Shown one piece after another: positions 1 to 8,354 of a stretch of 49,803 nt of DNA (its first letter is position 1; every line of letters starts with the position of its first letter). The notes under the pieces were generated by a model. It was not told the DNA's origin. It saw nothing but the letters and a program-made list of their open reading frames with translations, and did not search any database. Source of the DNA: an uncultured Bacteroidia bacterium (lineage in GTDB: Bacteria; Bacteroidota; Bacteroidia; Bacteroidales; UBA932); NCBI GenBank assembly GCA_902790635.1, contig CADASN010000025.1:1-49803 (forward strand). The letters run 5' to 3'. A program made the position numbers and the translations under genes.

Positions 1-119
1 CATTGCCCACACGAAAGTCCCTGAAAAGCGTCAGCGCCCTACGGGACCCAATGAACGAGGGGGCGGACCCCCTCGAGCACCCCTGCGTCGCTACGCTCCA
101 ATGTCCGGGCGTGGGTGCT

Positions 120-199
120 GGAGATGTCCGTAAAACAGGGACATCTCCTCCGAAAAACGCGCTTATTGCAGGAGACGTCCTTGATTTAGGGACGTCTCC
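120..199. repeat. Two tandem perfect 10-bp palindromes
   Basis: Two perfect inverted repeats sit 51 bp apart. The first has arms GGAGATGTCC (120-129) and GGACATCTCC (139-148) around a 9-nt loop. The second has arms GGAGACGTCC (171-180) and GGACGTCTCC (190-199), also with a 9-nt loop. The arms differ from each other by one compensated base pair, so both stems stay intact. A third hairpin, CGAGGGGG/CCCCCTCG at 56-75, lies just upstream. Confidence 0.75.
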
Positions 200-270
200 T
201 CCACTAGACCGTCGGAATAAACCGCGATGTCCAGCATAAGTCACAGGACATCAGACCACAAGATTGTGAT

Positions 271-843
271 AGTCCATACTATTGACTATCAATCAACGAC
301 AAAAACACGGGTAGCTAAAAATCGCACCCGTGTTTACGGAACTTATTGAAAGACAGTTGATTAATCTATCACGGTTTTTTGATGCCGGAAGTAAAGGACC
401 TGATGAGATTGATCCGTGGTAGTTCATGCCATTGACTATCAATTAACTACAAATACACGGGTGTCTGAAATCGATACCCGTGTTTTCGGTTTGTGTTGAT
501 AATGATCCCTTTGCGTTGGTACAATCTGCTGCGGCGGGCGGCGGGAGGAGCGCGTGGGCCTGCGCACGTTAGCCCGTGCGGACGGGGGCCGTGCGTAGGG
601 TGCGTGGGGTCGACCGCCGCTATGGATGGATAGCCGCGATGGGATCGGGTGTGCCCGGACGGACGTTTTTGTCCGGACGGGCACAGCTCGATCCAGCGGC
701 GCATCAGAACGATACAAAAAAGCGTAGCGGTCAAATATCAGGAAGATCAATCACTTACTAAAACACGGGTGGTTGAAAACAGCACCCGTGTTTACAGTAC
801 TTATTGAAGGACAGTTGATTAATCTATCACGGCTTTCGATGCC
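271..843. repeat. Three-copy dispersed repeat with an ACACGGGT hairpin
   Basis: Copy 1 (about 271-385) and copy 2 (about 421-486) are spaced exactly 150 bp apart. They share a left flank containing TTGACTATCAAT and a hairpin (303-312/326-335 and 455-462/476-483). Copy 3 (about 746-843) has the hairpin (761-770/784-793) and shares the right flank with copy 1, including ACAGTTGATTAATCTATCAC. Loop sequences differ while the stems are kept. Confidence 0.7.
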
Positions 844-885
844 AGATGGGAGTACAGCTATCTGATCCCTGCGTCGCATGATGCA

Positions 886-914
886 TTGGTTTCGGGGATA
901 ATTTTGTATATTTG
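886..914 (+). promoter_or_regulatory. Bacteroidota-type promoter of the GH2 gene
   Basis: TTG at 886-888 and TATATTTG at 907-914 are separated by 18 nt, close to the TTTG-N19-TAnnTTTG consensus. The start codon follows 16 nt after the -7 box. Confidence 0.6.
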
Positions 915-930
915 GAGAAAACCAAATCAG

Positions 931-3375
931 ATGAGAAGATTGTTTTTTGCTGCGGTGGCAGCGGTGGCGCTGGCCGGCATGGTGTCTTGCGGGCAGCAAA
1001 CCCGACATGAGTACCTCTTGGAGAAGGGATGGAAGTTCCACAAGGGTGACGGAGATTTCTTTGCGGTCTCGGTCCAGGATACGGACTGGGAACGCGTGAC
1101 CGTCCCGCACGACTGGGCCATCTACGGACCTTTCGACGCTGACAACGATGCCCAGGTTGTCGCCATCGAACAGAATTTCGAGACCCAGGCGACCCTCAAG
1201 ACCGGCCGCACCGGCGGCCTGCCCTATGTGGGTGTCGGCTGGTACCGTCTCGAATTCGAAGCGCCGGACTTCACCGACGGCAAATGCGCGGAACTTCTCT
1301 TCGACGGCGCGATGAGCCAGGCCAAAGTCTATCTCAACGGCCGTTATGTCGGAGAGTGGCCCTACGGCTACAACTCCTTCCATTTCGACGTGACGGAGTA
1401 CCTACGCAATGACGGAGGCCCCAACACCCTTGCCGTTCGTCTCGAGAACCTCCCCGAATCCTCTCGTTGGTATCCCGGCGCCGGTCTCTACCGCAACGTC
1501 CACCTGATCGTTACGGATCCGGTCCACATCCCGGTCTGGGGGACACAGCTCATCTGCCGGGACATCACAGACAAGTCCGCCACGGTCGATCTGAGAATCA
1601 GCCTGGAAGGGACGGCGAGCCAGGTCCGGACGGACATCATTTCACCCGACGGCCGTCGAGTAGCTTCCTCTGACGAGTGCGCCCCTGCAGAAGACGGCCG
1701 CCTGCAGCAGGAGATCCGCGTCCCCCGGCCGCAGCGCTGGTCGCCCGAGAGCCCGGCCCTCTACAAGGCCGTGACTTCCGTCTATGCCGACGGCAAAAAG
1801 GTGGACGAATACACCACCCCCTTCGGCATCCGCACGATCGAACTCATCGCCGACAAAGGTTTCTTCCTGAACGGAAAGGTCCGCAAATTCCAGGGCGTCT
1901 GCAATCACCACGACCTGGGCCCGCTCGGCTCCGCCGTCAACGAGGCGGCCCTGCGCCGCCAGCTGACGCTCCTCAAGGAGATGGGCTGCGATGCCATCCG
2001 CACCTCCCACAACATGCCGGCACCCGAACTCGTCCGCCTCTGCGACGAGATGGGCTTCATGATGATGCTGGAGCCCTTCGACGAATGGGACATCCGCAAA
2101 TGCCGCAACGGCTACCACCTTTTCTTCGACGAATGGGCCGAGAAAGACATGGTCAACATGCTGCACCAGTACCGCAACGACCCGGCCGTGGTCTTCTGGA
2201 GCATCGGCAACGAAGTCCCCAGCCAATGTGACACCTCCGGGTACAACACGGCGAAATTCCTCTCGGACATCTGCCATCGCGAGGACCCCACCCGCTTCAC
2301 CACCTGCGGCATGGACCAGGTCCTCTGTGTGCTGAACAACGGCCTCGCCGGCCTGCTCGACGTCCCGGGCTTCAACTACCGGGTCCATCTTTACGAACAG
2401 GCCTATGACGTGCTGCCGCACAAGCTGGTGCTCGGCAGCGAGACCGCCTCGACCATCTCTTCCCGCGGCGTGTACAAATTCCCGGTCGAGAAGACCCCGC
2501 GCGTCCGCCACGAAGACCGGCAGTGCTCTTCCTACGACCTCGAGTATTGCTGGTGGTCCAACGTGCCCGACATCGACTTCGCGATGGCCCAGGACAAGGA
2601 ATGGGAGATCGGCCAGTTCGTCTGGACCGGTTTCGACTACCTGGGTGAGCCGACCCCTTACGAGGCCATGCCCAACCACAGTTCCAACTTCGGTATCATC
2701 GACCTGGCGTCCATCCCGAAGGACCGTTACTACCTCTACCGCAGCGTCTGGCGCCCGGATGCGGAGACCCTGCACATCCTGCCGCACTGGACCTGGCCGG
2801 GCCGCGAAGGCGAGGTGACTCCGGTCTTCGTCTATACCAATTACCCCGAGGCGGAGCTCTTCGTCAACGGCCGGAGCCAGGGCCGTCGCAGCAAGGACCT
2901 CTCGGATGAGCAGGGCCGCTACCGCCTGATGTGGAACGACGTCGTCTATGAGCCGGGCGAGGTCAAGGTGGTCGCGTACAACGCGAAAGGCAAGGCCGTG
3001 GCGGAGCAGAGCGTACGCACGGCCGGCGAGCCGGACCACCTGGAGCTCAACGCGGACCGCACGGTCCTTCAGGCGGACGGCAAGGACCTCGCCTACGTCG
3101 AGGTCAGCATCGTGGACCGGGATGGCAATCTCTGCCCGTCTGACGGGCGTCTGGTGTCCTTTGCTACCGAAGGCGACGGCGGGTCCTACCGCGCGGCCGC
3201 CAACGGCGACCCGACCTGCCTGGATCTCTTCCACCTGCCGCAGATGCACCTGTTCAACGGCAAGCTCACGGCCCTCGTGCAGGCCTCGGAGCAAGGGGGC
3301 AATGTCAAACTGACCGCCTCCGCACCGGGGGTGCAGAGCGGCAGCGTGACCCTCCGGGTCAAAGCTCGTCCTTGA
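931..3375 (+). CDS. GH2 family beta-galactosidase-like lipoprotein
   Basis: This is an 814-residue glycoside hydrolase family 2 enzyme, probably a beta-galactosidase or related exo-glycosidase acting on the cell surface or in the periplasm. The start at 931 gives a signal peptide with a lipobox ending at Cys20. A longer frame from 886 would overlap the promoter and is rejected. Domains follow the GH2 order: an N-terminal jelly-roll sugar-binding domain, an Ig-like domain, and a TIM barrel with the acid/base Glu in GNEVPS (Glu428) and a likely nucleophile in GSETAS (Glu504). C-terminal DUF4982-like and Ig-like domains follow. The exact substrate cannot be told from sequence. Its 3' end overlaps the convergent glycosyltransferase gene by 17 bp. 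Confidence 0.9.
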   Translation: MRRLFFAAVAAVALAGMVSCGQQTRHEYLLEKGWKFHKGDGDFFAVSVQDTDWERVTVPHDWAIYGPFDADNDAQVVAIEQNFETQATLKTGRTGGLPYVGVGWYRLEFEAPDFTDGKCAELLFDGAMSQAKVYLNGRYVGEWPYGYNSFHFDVTEYLRNDGGPNTLAVRLENLPESSRWYPGAGLYRNVHLIVTDPVHIPVWGTQLICRDITDKSATVDLRISLEGTASQVRTDIISPDGRRVASSDECAPAEDGRLQQEIRVPRPQRWSPESPALYKAVTSVYADGKKVDEYTTPFGIRTIELIADKGFFLNGKVRKFQGVCNHHDLGPLGSAVNEAALRRQLTLLKEMGCDAIRTSHNMPAPELVRLCDEMGFMMMLEPFDEWDIRKCRNGYHLFFDEWAEKDMVNMLHQYRNDPAVVFWSIGNEVPSQCDTSGYNTAKFLSDICHREDPTRFTTCGMDQVLCVLNNGLAGLLDVPGFNYRVHLYEQAYDVLPHKLVLGSETASTISSRGVYKFPVEKTPRVRHEDRQCSSYDLEYCWWSNVPDIDFAMAQDKEWEIGQFVWTGFDYLGEPTPYEAMPNHSSNFGIIDLASIPKDRYYLYRSVWRPDAETLHILPHWTWPGREGEVTPVFVYTNYPEAELFVNGRSQGRRSKDLSDEQGRYRLMWNDVVYEPGEVKVVAYNAKGKAVAEQSVRTAGEPDHLELNADRTVLQADGKDLAYVEVSIVDRDGNLCPSDGRLVSFATEGDGGSYRAAANGDPTCLDLFHLPQMHLFNGKLTALVQASEQGGNVKLTASAPGVQSGSVTLRVKARP

Positions 3376-4309
3376 TGTTGTAGCGGTTGCGCTCGGCGTT
3401 GGACCGGGCTACCATCTCGCCGATGAATCCGGCGAGGAAGAGCATTACGCCCAGGACGATGGCGAGCAGTGCCAGATAGAAAAGCGGCTGGTCGGTAACG
3501 GCGCGGAACTTCAGCCCCTGCGCCTGGTGCACCAGTTTCGCGACGATGATCCAGACCGTCATCACGAATCCCACGAAGAACATCAGCAGCCCGCTATAGC
3601 CGAAGAAATGCATCGGATCCTTGCCGAAACGGGTCAGGAACCAGAGCGTCTGCAGGTCCAGGAAGCCGTTGACGAAGCGGCTCATCCCGAATTTGCTCTT
3701 GCCGTATTTGCGTTTCTCGTGGTGCACCGGCTTTTCGGTGATCCTGGTGTAGCCGGCGTTCTTGGCCAGGTAGGGGATGTAGCGGTGCATCTCCCCATAG
3801 ACCTCGATACTCTTGACCACTTCCTGGCGGTAGGCCTTCAGCCCGCAGTTCATGTCGTGCAGCTTGAGCCCGGTGATGCAGCGGGCGGTGGCGTTGTAGA
3901 GCTTCGACGGGAGGTTCTTCGTCAGGGCATTGTCCTTGCGGTTCTGCTTCCAGCCGGAGACCAGGTCGAAGCCGCCGTCCTTGATCATCTTGTACATCTC
4001 CGGGATCTCGTCCGGCGAGTCCTGCAGGTCGGCGTCCATCGTGAAGACGACTTCGCCCTGCGCGCGTTCGAAGCCGCAGTAGAGGGCGGCGGACTTGCCG
4101 TAGTTGCGCCGGAAGCAGATGCCGTGGATGCAGGGGTTGGCGATCGCCAGCTCCTGCACCGTCTGCCAGGTGCCGTCGATGCTGCCGTCGTCGACGAAAA
4201 TGATTTCGTAGCTGTAGCCGTGCTCCTGCATCACGCGGGCGATCCAGGCCGAAAGCTCCGGCAGGGATTCGCGCTCGTTGAAGGCAGGGATGATGACAGA
4301 GATGTCCAT
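3359..4309 (-). CDS. GT2 family glycosyltransferase (DPM1/GtrB-like)
   Basis: This is a 316-residue GT-A fold glycosyltransferase of the polyprenyl-phosphate hexosyltransferase type. It opens with the nucleotide-sugar-binding strand MDISVIIPAFNERE and carries IIFVDDGS and the metal-binding DADLQD motif near residue 93. The C-terminal part has two hydrophobic membrane segments (about 235-260 and 275-300). It would transfer a sugar from a nucleotide donor to a lipid carrier at the inner membrane. It lies 6 bp downstream of the DUF4199 gene and is almost certainly co-transcribed with it, a pairing common in Bacteroidota. The sugar transferred is unknown. Confidence 0.88.
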   Translation of the reverse strand: MDISVIIPAFNERESLPELSAWIARVMQEHGYSYEIIFVDDGSIDGTWQTVQELAIANPCIHGICFRRNYGKSAALYCGFERAQGEVVFTMDADLQDSPDEIPEMYKMIKDGGFDLVSGWKQNRKDNALTKNLPSKLYNATARCITGLKLHDMNCGLKAYRQEVVKSIEVYGEMHRYIPYLAKNAGYTRITEKPVHHEKRKYGKSKFGMSRFVNGFLDLQTLWFLTRFGKDPMHFFGYSGLLMFFVGFVMTVWIIVAKLVHQAQGLKFRAVTDQPLFYLALLAIVLGVMLFLAGFIGEMVARSNAERNRYNIKDEL

Positions 4310-4315
4310 TTCTTC

Positions 4316-4855
4316 TTACTGATTGTCAGTGAATGGATTCTGCGGCCGGATAGACGCAGAGAAGATGGCGGAGAGGATGGTGCCGAACAGCCAGCAGTAG
4401 ATCAGATTGCCGAAGAAGGAGATCGTGGGCATGCGCGGGATCATCTCTTCGACGGCACTCATCGCGTTGGAGTCCATCATCGGGTTGTCCGCCAGGACGT
4501 CGAGTGCCTGGCTGAAGGTGTCCGGCGCGATGAAACTGACGTAAGCCAGGTAGAAGGCCGAATATAGCAGGGCGGAGAGCAGGGCCGTGATCATCCCGAA
4601 GCGGAAGACGCGGTTGCGGTCAGCCTCGGGCTCCGCTGCTGCGAATTTCCGCATGAAAAGACGCATCAGATAGATGCAGGCGATGAATTTGGCAAGCCAC
4701 AACAGGCCGTTGACCAGCCCCATCAAGATTGCGGAACCGTTTTCGGCGACCTTGCCGAGGAGCATCGTAAGCAGCAGATAGACGATCGACACGCCTCCAA
4801 GGACCAGCCCGGCCTTGCCGGCGCTCTCCCACATGATGTTCTTCTTTTCTGTCAT
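4316..4855 (-). CDS. DUF4199 family membrane protein
   Basis: This 179-residue integral membrane protein has about four hydrophobic segments and the conserved C-terminal RPQNPF-type motif of DUF4199, a Bacteroidota family of unknown function. It precedes a GT2 glycosyltransferase by 6 bp, so a role in lipid-linked glycan synthesis or export is possible, though this is inference from context. A TATCTTTG box lies only 8 nt upstream of the ATG, so the transcript probably has almost no leader. Confidence 0.8.
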   Translation of the reverse strand: MTEKKNIMWESAGKAGLVLGGVSIVYLLLTMLLGKVAENGSAILMGLVNGLLWLAKFIACIYLMRLFMRKFAAAEPEADRNRVFRFGMITALLSALLYSAFYLAYVSFIAPDTFSQALDVLADNPMMDSNAMSAVEEMIPRMPTISFFGNLIYCWLFGTILSAIFSASIRPQNPFTDNQ

Positions 4856-4863
4856 AACAAAGA

Positions 4864-4871
4864 CAAAGATA
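4864..4871 (-). promoter_or_regulatory. -7 box for the DUF4199/GT2 operon
   Basis: TATCTTTG on the minus strand matches TAnnTTTG and ends 8 nt before the start codon. No clear -33 element was found at the expected distance. Confidence 0.5.
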
Positions 4872-4988
4872 GCAATTTTTCGGCAAGTCGGCTGGCCTGC
4901 CGACCGGCAAAGACCCGCGGCCGTTGTTTTTTGTCGACATGATCGGGGAATCTATTTGCAGGATGGTGTGATAGTTGCAAAAAAAAAC

Positions 4989-4996
4989 TATATTTG
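4989..4996 (+). promoter_or_regulatory. -7 box for the zinc-ribbon/OmpA gene
   Basis: TATATTTG matches the Bacteroidota -7 consensus in an A-rich stretch, with 38 nt to the start codon. The -33 element is weak. Confidence 0.5.
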
Positions 4997-5034
4997 TACG
5001 ATAACACCTTGAAAATAACCAAACACTTTCGGAT

Positions 5035-6444
5035 ATGAAAAGAATTCTTTTACTGATTGTGGCCCTGGTGCTGGCTTGCAGCCTGGCTTCCGGGCAGAGC
5101 ATTCTGGAGCGCCTGAAGCAGAGAGGGCGCGAAGTCATTGAGAATGTCGTGACAGGACAGAATAACAACCAGCAGCAGGAGCAGACGCAGGTTGAGCAGC
5201 ACGAGCACAACCACGCAGCCGAAGGCTGGACCTGCCCCGAGTGCGGCCACCAAGGCAATACCGGTAAGTTCTGCGAGGAGTGCGGCGCGAAGCAGCCGAC
5301 CGGCGAAGCTGCCACCTGGGACTGCCCCGAGTGCGGCCACAAAGGCAACACCGGCAAATTCTGCGAAGAATGCGGCGCCCAACAGTCTACTGTAGCCAGC
5401 GCCAAGACGGAGGAGGTCAAGAGCGACTTCGTGCGCGGCAGCGTCATCCTCTTCCAGGACGACTTCAAGAATGAGCAGGTGGGCGAGTTCCCGTCCAAGT
5501 GGGACATCCAGGGTGACGGCAGTGCCGAGACGGCGGTCATCAACGGCCAGAAGTATCTGCACCTCACGACAGATTACAATTTCGTGGAGCCGCTGATGGA
5601 GAATATGAAATCCTATCTGCCTGATGTCTTCACCCTCGAGTGGGATGTTTTCTGCAGCAAAGCGGGAGATTTTGGCGCGTCCAGCCTGGAACTGATCTTT
5701 GATATGGGGCAGCAGAATGACCGGGTCGGACAATTCGAGTTTGCATACCGTTCCTGGAATCCTGATTACTGGACACAATATAGTTATCAAAAACCTAACA
5801 GCGAAGATGCCGTAAGTGGAACCAATGAATATGATGCTCTTAAGTCGATTATCAAAGAGGGCCAGTGGAACCATTTCGCCGTGTCGTTCAACAAGCGCGC
5901 GCTCAAGATCTACATCAATGACCACCGCATCATCAATCTGCCGAACGTGCAGGCTCCCGAGCGCTTCAAGTTCTGGTCCAACGGCGAATACAAGTATGTA
6001 GGCTTTACCAACGTGCTCCTCTGCGCCGGCGCCAAGGAACTCTATGAGCGCGAGACGACCAACCTCTCCGAGGCCGCCAAGGCTGTGGAGCAGGCCATCG
6101 CCCAGACCGGCAAGTTCGTGACCAACAACATCCTCTTCGATACCGGCAAGGCCACCATCAAGCCGGAGTCCCAGGCGGAGATCGACAAAATCGCCGAGTA
6201 TATGAAGGCCAACCCGACCGTCCGCTTCGAGGTCCAGGGCCACACCGACAGCCAGGGCTCCGATGCCGTCAACGACCCGCTCTCCCAGCAGCGCGCAGAG
6301 GCCGTCGTGAAGGCCCTCGAGGCACAGGGCGTGGATGGCTTTAACCTCCGCGCCGTCGGCAAGGGCTCCCACGAGCCCGTGGCTGACAATAGCACTGATG
6401 CCGGCCGTGCCCAGAACCGCCGCGTCGAGTTCATCAAGAAATAA
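5035..6444 (+). CDS. Exported protein with two zinc ribbons and an OmpA domain
   Basis: This is a 469-residue exported protein with an uncommon architecture. It has a signal peptide (residues 1-20; Cys15 could be a lipobox), a Gln/His-rich linker, and two near-identical double-CxxC zinc ribbons (Cys67/70/80/83 and Cys97/100/110/113). A beta-sandwich region resembling concanavalin/LamG-type domains (about 130-330) follows. The C-terminal OmpA/MotB peptidoglycan-binding domain (about 360-469) has NILFDTGKATIKP, GHTDSQGS and the terminal NRRVEF motif. The OmpA domain suggests anchoring to peptidoglycan in the periplasm. The ribbons, normally cytosolic, look like a tandem duplication, since their codons repeat almost exactly. 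The function is unknown. It is monocistronic and ends at a strong terminator. Confidence 0.85.
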   Translation: MKRILLLIVALVLACSLASGQSILERLKQRGREVIENVVTGQNNNQQQEQTQVEQHEHNHAAEGWTCPECGHQGNTGKFCEECGAKQPTGEAATWDCPECGHKGNTGKFCEECGAQQSTVASAKTEEVKSDFVRGSVILFQDDFKNEQVGEFPSKWDIQGDGSAETAVINGQKYLHLTTDYNFVEPLMENMKSYLPDVFTLEWDVFCSKAGDFGASSLELIFDMGQQNDRVGQFEFAYRSWNPDYWTQYSYQKPNSEDAVSGTNEYDALKSIIKEGQWNHFAVSFNKRALKIYINDHRIINLPNVQAPERFKFWSNGEYKYVGFTNVLLCAGAKELYERETTNLSEAAKAVEQAIAQTGKFVTNNILFDTGKATIKPESQAEIDKIAEYMKANPTVRFEVQGHTDSQGSDAVNDPLSQQRAEAVVKALEAQGVDGFNLRAVGKGSHEPVADNSTDAGRAQNRRVEFIKK

Positions 6445-6447
6445 GAG

Positions 6448-6473
6448 ATTCGCCGGTCAAGCCGGCGAATGAC
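6448..6473. repeat. REP-like palindrome ending in GAATGAC
   Basis: ATTCGCCGG (6448-6456) and CCGGCGAAT (6462-6470) form a perfect 9-bp stem with a 5-nt loop, followed by GAC. Similar palindromes with the same GTCAT edge occur at 20028-20050 and 48021-48044. Confidence 0.6.
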
Positions 6474-6479
6474 GGAGAT

Positions 6480-6518
6480 ACAAGCGCCGCGGTCCCGGAG
6501 GATCGCGGCGCTTGTTTT
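6480..6518 (+). terminator. Rho-independent terminator after the OmpA gene
   Basis: ACAAGCGCCGCG (6480-6491) pairs perfectly with CGCGGCGCTTGT (6504-6515), followed by a short T-run. It lies between convergent genes and could also stop minus-strand transcripts. Confidence 0.75.
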
Positions 6519-6532
6519 CATCTTGATGCTGA

Positions 6533-7456
6533 TTACAGATAATCGTTGATGATGGCGTCGTAGACGTCCGGGGTCCACTCCAAGTAGTGGAGATTGTACT
6601 TCTGGATCTCGTAGAACTCCTTGAAAGTGCCGGCATTGCTCCGGCCGTCATATTTCAGACAGCAGCCGTTGGACGGATCGACCCAATATTTCATCTTGAT
6701 GCCGCCGTAGCCGTCGGTGTCAAAGACCCAGCACTTCACGCCGGCCACAATTTCGTTGCCCGCATAGTACTCGCCGAGGCTGTTGGCCGGATCTGACTGG
6801 ATGGATTTGTAGAACTCGCTGTCGGCGAAGAAGTCGAGCGGCGCGAAGTTCTCCAGGCCTTCCCACTCTTCCGGCTCCAGGGATTCTCCGTCCGTGGCTT
6901 CGTGGTCGAAGCCCTGCTCGCCGACGTACTCCTTGCACTTGTGGGTAGCGAGGTTGTAAGCCTTCCAGTAGCCCAGGCTGCCGTCGTCCTCCAGATTCTT
7001 CTCGATCAGGATGGATCCGATCCTGGCATAAATGAAATTACCGGTATCGAAATAATAATTGTCCTTCGGAGCCTTGTATTCATACTTGCCGGTCCAGACA
7101 GTCGTCTCATCCTCTTCCTCCTCTTCTCCGACACCGTCGGTCTTGCCCGTCGCGCGGGCGACCACGGTCACCATCCGGTAATGAACACTGTCTCCGCAGA
7201 AGGCTACGACCTTCGTCGTGCCCAGCGCGATTCCCTTGATAATGACGGTATTCCCTTTCTCCTCAAGCTCCACTACGTCATCTTCGTTACTGTCCAGGAA
7301 GTCGAAGACGACTTCCGATCCGGCCGGGAAGGTGGTAACCCAGGTAAAACTTGTGCCCAGCGGGATGGTCACGGGCGCCACCTCGGTTTCCCCGGCATTC
7401 TGCGCGAAGCACACGGCGCACAGCAGCACTGAGAGTAAAGTAATGAGTCTTTTCAT
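6533..7456 (-). CDS. Secreted protein, paralogue of the 8355-9395 product
   Basis: This is a 307-residue exported protein with signal peptide MKRLITLLSVLLCAVCFA. Residues about 25-100 look like a small Ig-type domain resembling Big_2 or pilus-assembly N-terminal domains, followed by an acidic Glu-rich linker. The C-terminal half carries a block also present in the 8355-9395 product: a GNEIVxGxxCWVFD motif, a GYGG turn, then WVD and a Tyr/Trp-rich end. No known enzyme motif was recognised. It lies 19 bp downstream of the lipoprotein gene at 7476-8294 and is probably co-transcribed with it. The shared block resembles the periplasmic DUF4412/DUF3108 type only in general pattern. Confidence 0.75.
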   Translation of the reverse strand: MKRLITLLSVLLCAVCFAQNAGETEVAPVTIPLGTSFTWVTTFPAGSEVVFDFLDSNEDDVVELEEKGNTVIIKGIALGTTKVVAFCGDSVHYRMVTVVARATGKTDGVGEEEEEDETTVWTGKYEYKAPKDNYYFDTGNFIYARIGSILIEKNLEDDGSLGYWKAYNLATHKCKEYVGEQGFDHEATDGESLEPEEWEGLENFAPLDFFADSEFYKSIQSDPANSLGEYYAGNEIVAGVKCWVFDTDGYGGIKMKYWVDPSNGCCLKYDGRSNAGTFKEFYEIQKYNLHYLEWTPDVYDAIINDYL

Positions 7457-7475
7457 TTGCTATAAAGATTGATAG

Positions 7476-8294
7476 TTATTTCTTCATGGCGTTCAGCTGG
7501 TCTTGGAGCTGCTTTTTGAGGGCGGCGGTGCCGCCGCTCGTCTGGGTGGGGTTGGGGATGTCTTTCGCCGTAGGCTTGTCGGTGAAGGAGGTGACCTCGA
7601 AGCTCTGTACATCCACCTTTTGGCCGAGATCGTTGGTCCCCTTGATGCGGATACTATAGACGAAGCCGTATTCCTTGTCCAGCCAGAGGGTCGAAACCAG
7701 GTGGCCCCTGCCCAGTTCGGTGGTCGATTCGATGTCCACGATCCAGCAGGGCCGCCCGCAGCAGGTCCCTTCCTGCGCCTGGCTGAAATCGTAGTCCTTC
7801 GGGAGGTCGGCCCTTACGGGATAATTCTTGCGGAGCTGGTAAGCGAGCGCGCCCGTCAAAGAGTCGTTGTCGTACGCGTGCTCCCAGGTGACCTTGCCTC
7901 CCTGGTAGATGGTATTCTTGTAATGGCCGTCCGGCGTGGCCTCGAGGATCTCGCATTTTATGATGGTGCCTTGCAGCTTGGTCTGGATATAGGCCTTGTC
8001 CCCGACCCGTGTGATCAGGACCGTCTGGTCCGACTGCGGGATGGCTGCCGATGCACTGACGTACGTATGCTGGACGAAGACCAGCGAGAAATCCTTTTCG
8101 TACCAGTTGACGGGTTCTGCTGGTGCGACCGTCGCAGCCTCCACGGCCTCCGGCGAAAAAGCGGTCCCGCCATCCAGCACCGCGGGCTCTTCACTCGAGA
8201 GATCCGCATCCTGCAACTCTGTCAGGAGGTTCTGGACGAACCGGCAGGAAGAAAGCAGTGCGAGCAGGCAGAAAAGAGGAAGTAATTGTTTCAT
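7476..8294 (-). CDS. Lipoprotein with a DUF4412-like pattern
   Basis: This is a 272-residue lipoprotein with lipobox LLSSC (Cys17). The body has alternating beta-strand patterns and a CCGRPCWIVD motif followed by LWLD, echoing the CWVFD...WVD block of the neighbouring secreted proteins. The C-terminus is a short, Lys/Gln-rich helix. No catalytic motif was recognised. The 8294 ATG is chosen because it begins the signal peptide; a much longer frame upstream is an antisense shadow of the next gene. It is the first gene of a two-gene minus-strand unit with the gene ending at 6533. Confidence 0.75.
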   Translation of the reverse strand: MKQLLPLFCLLALLSSCRFVQNLLTELQDADLSSEEPAVLDGGTAFSPEAVEAATVAPAEPVNWYEKDFSLVFVQHTYVSASAAIPQSDQTVLITRVGDKAYIQTKLQGTIIKCEILEATPDGHYKNTIYQGGKVTWEHAYDNDSLTGALAYQLRKNYPVRADLPKDYDFSQAQEGTCCGRPCWIVDIESTTELGRGHLVSTLWLDKEYGFVYSIRIKGTNDLGQKVDVQSFEVTSFTDKPTAKDIPNPTQTSGGTAALKKQLQDQLNAMKK

Positions 8295-8354
8295 ATCGCA
8301 ATATATACAAAAAAATACGATATTTGTACAAAGTACCAAATAATGCCTGCTTGT

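Larger units (their letters stand above)
1..930. other. Gene-free, hairpin-rich left region
   Basis: No convincing gene was seen in the first 930 bases. A 78-codon open frame at 3-239 is mostly palindromic repeat sequence and is not called. The stretch holds several perfect hairpins at 56-75, 120-148 and 171-199. It also holds three related copies of a repeat centred on an ACACGGGT/ACCCGTGT hairpin, and a further hairpin at 650-685. The GH2 promoter lies at its right end. It may be the edge of a mobile or repeat-rich element that begins outside the window. Confidence 0.6.

Noticed and set aside
3-239. A 78-codon open frame at the left edge
   Set aside because: It is built from the palindromic repeats at 56-199, has no ribosome-binding site and no resemblance to a protein family.
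271-843. Possible CRISPR array
   Set aside because: Only three copies, irregular spacing (150 and about 308 bp), long variable flanks and no cas genes.
1642-3294. Long open frames antisense to the GH2 gene, and similar ones opposite thrS, pheT and typA
   Set aside because: GC-rich codon bias produces long antisense frames; their products are low-complexity and match nothing, while the sense genes are clear.
4873-4916. Third copy of the TTTTTCGGCAA repeat upstream of 4855
   Set aside because: Only 11 bases match and the hairpin partner CCGAAAAA is missing.
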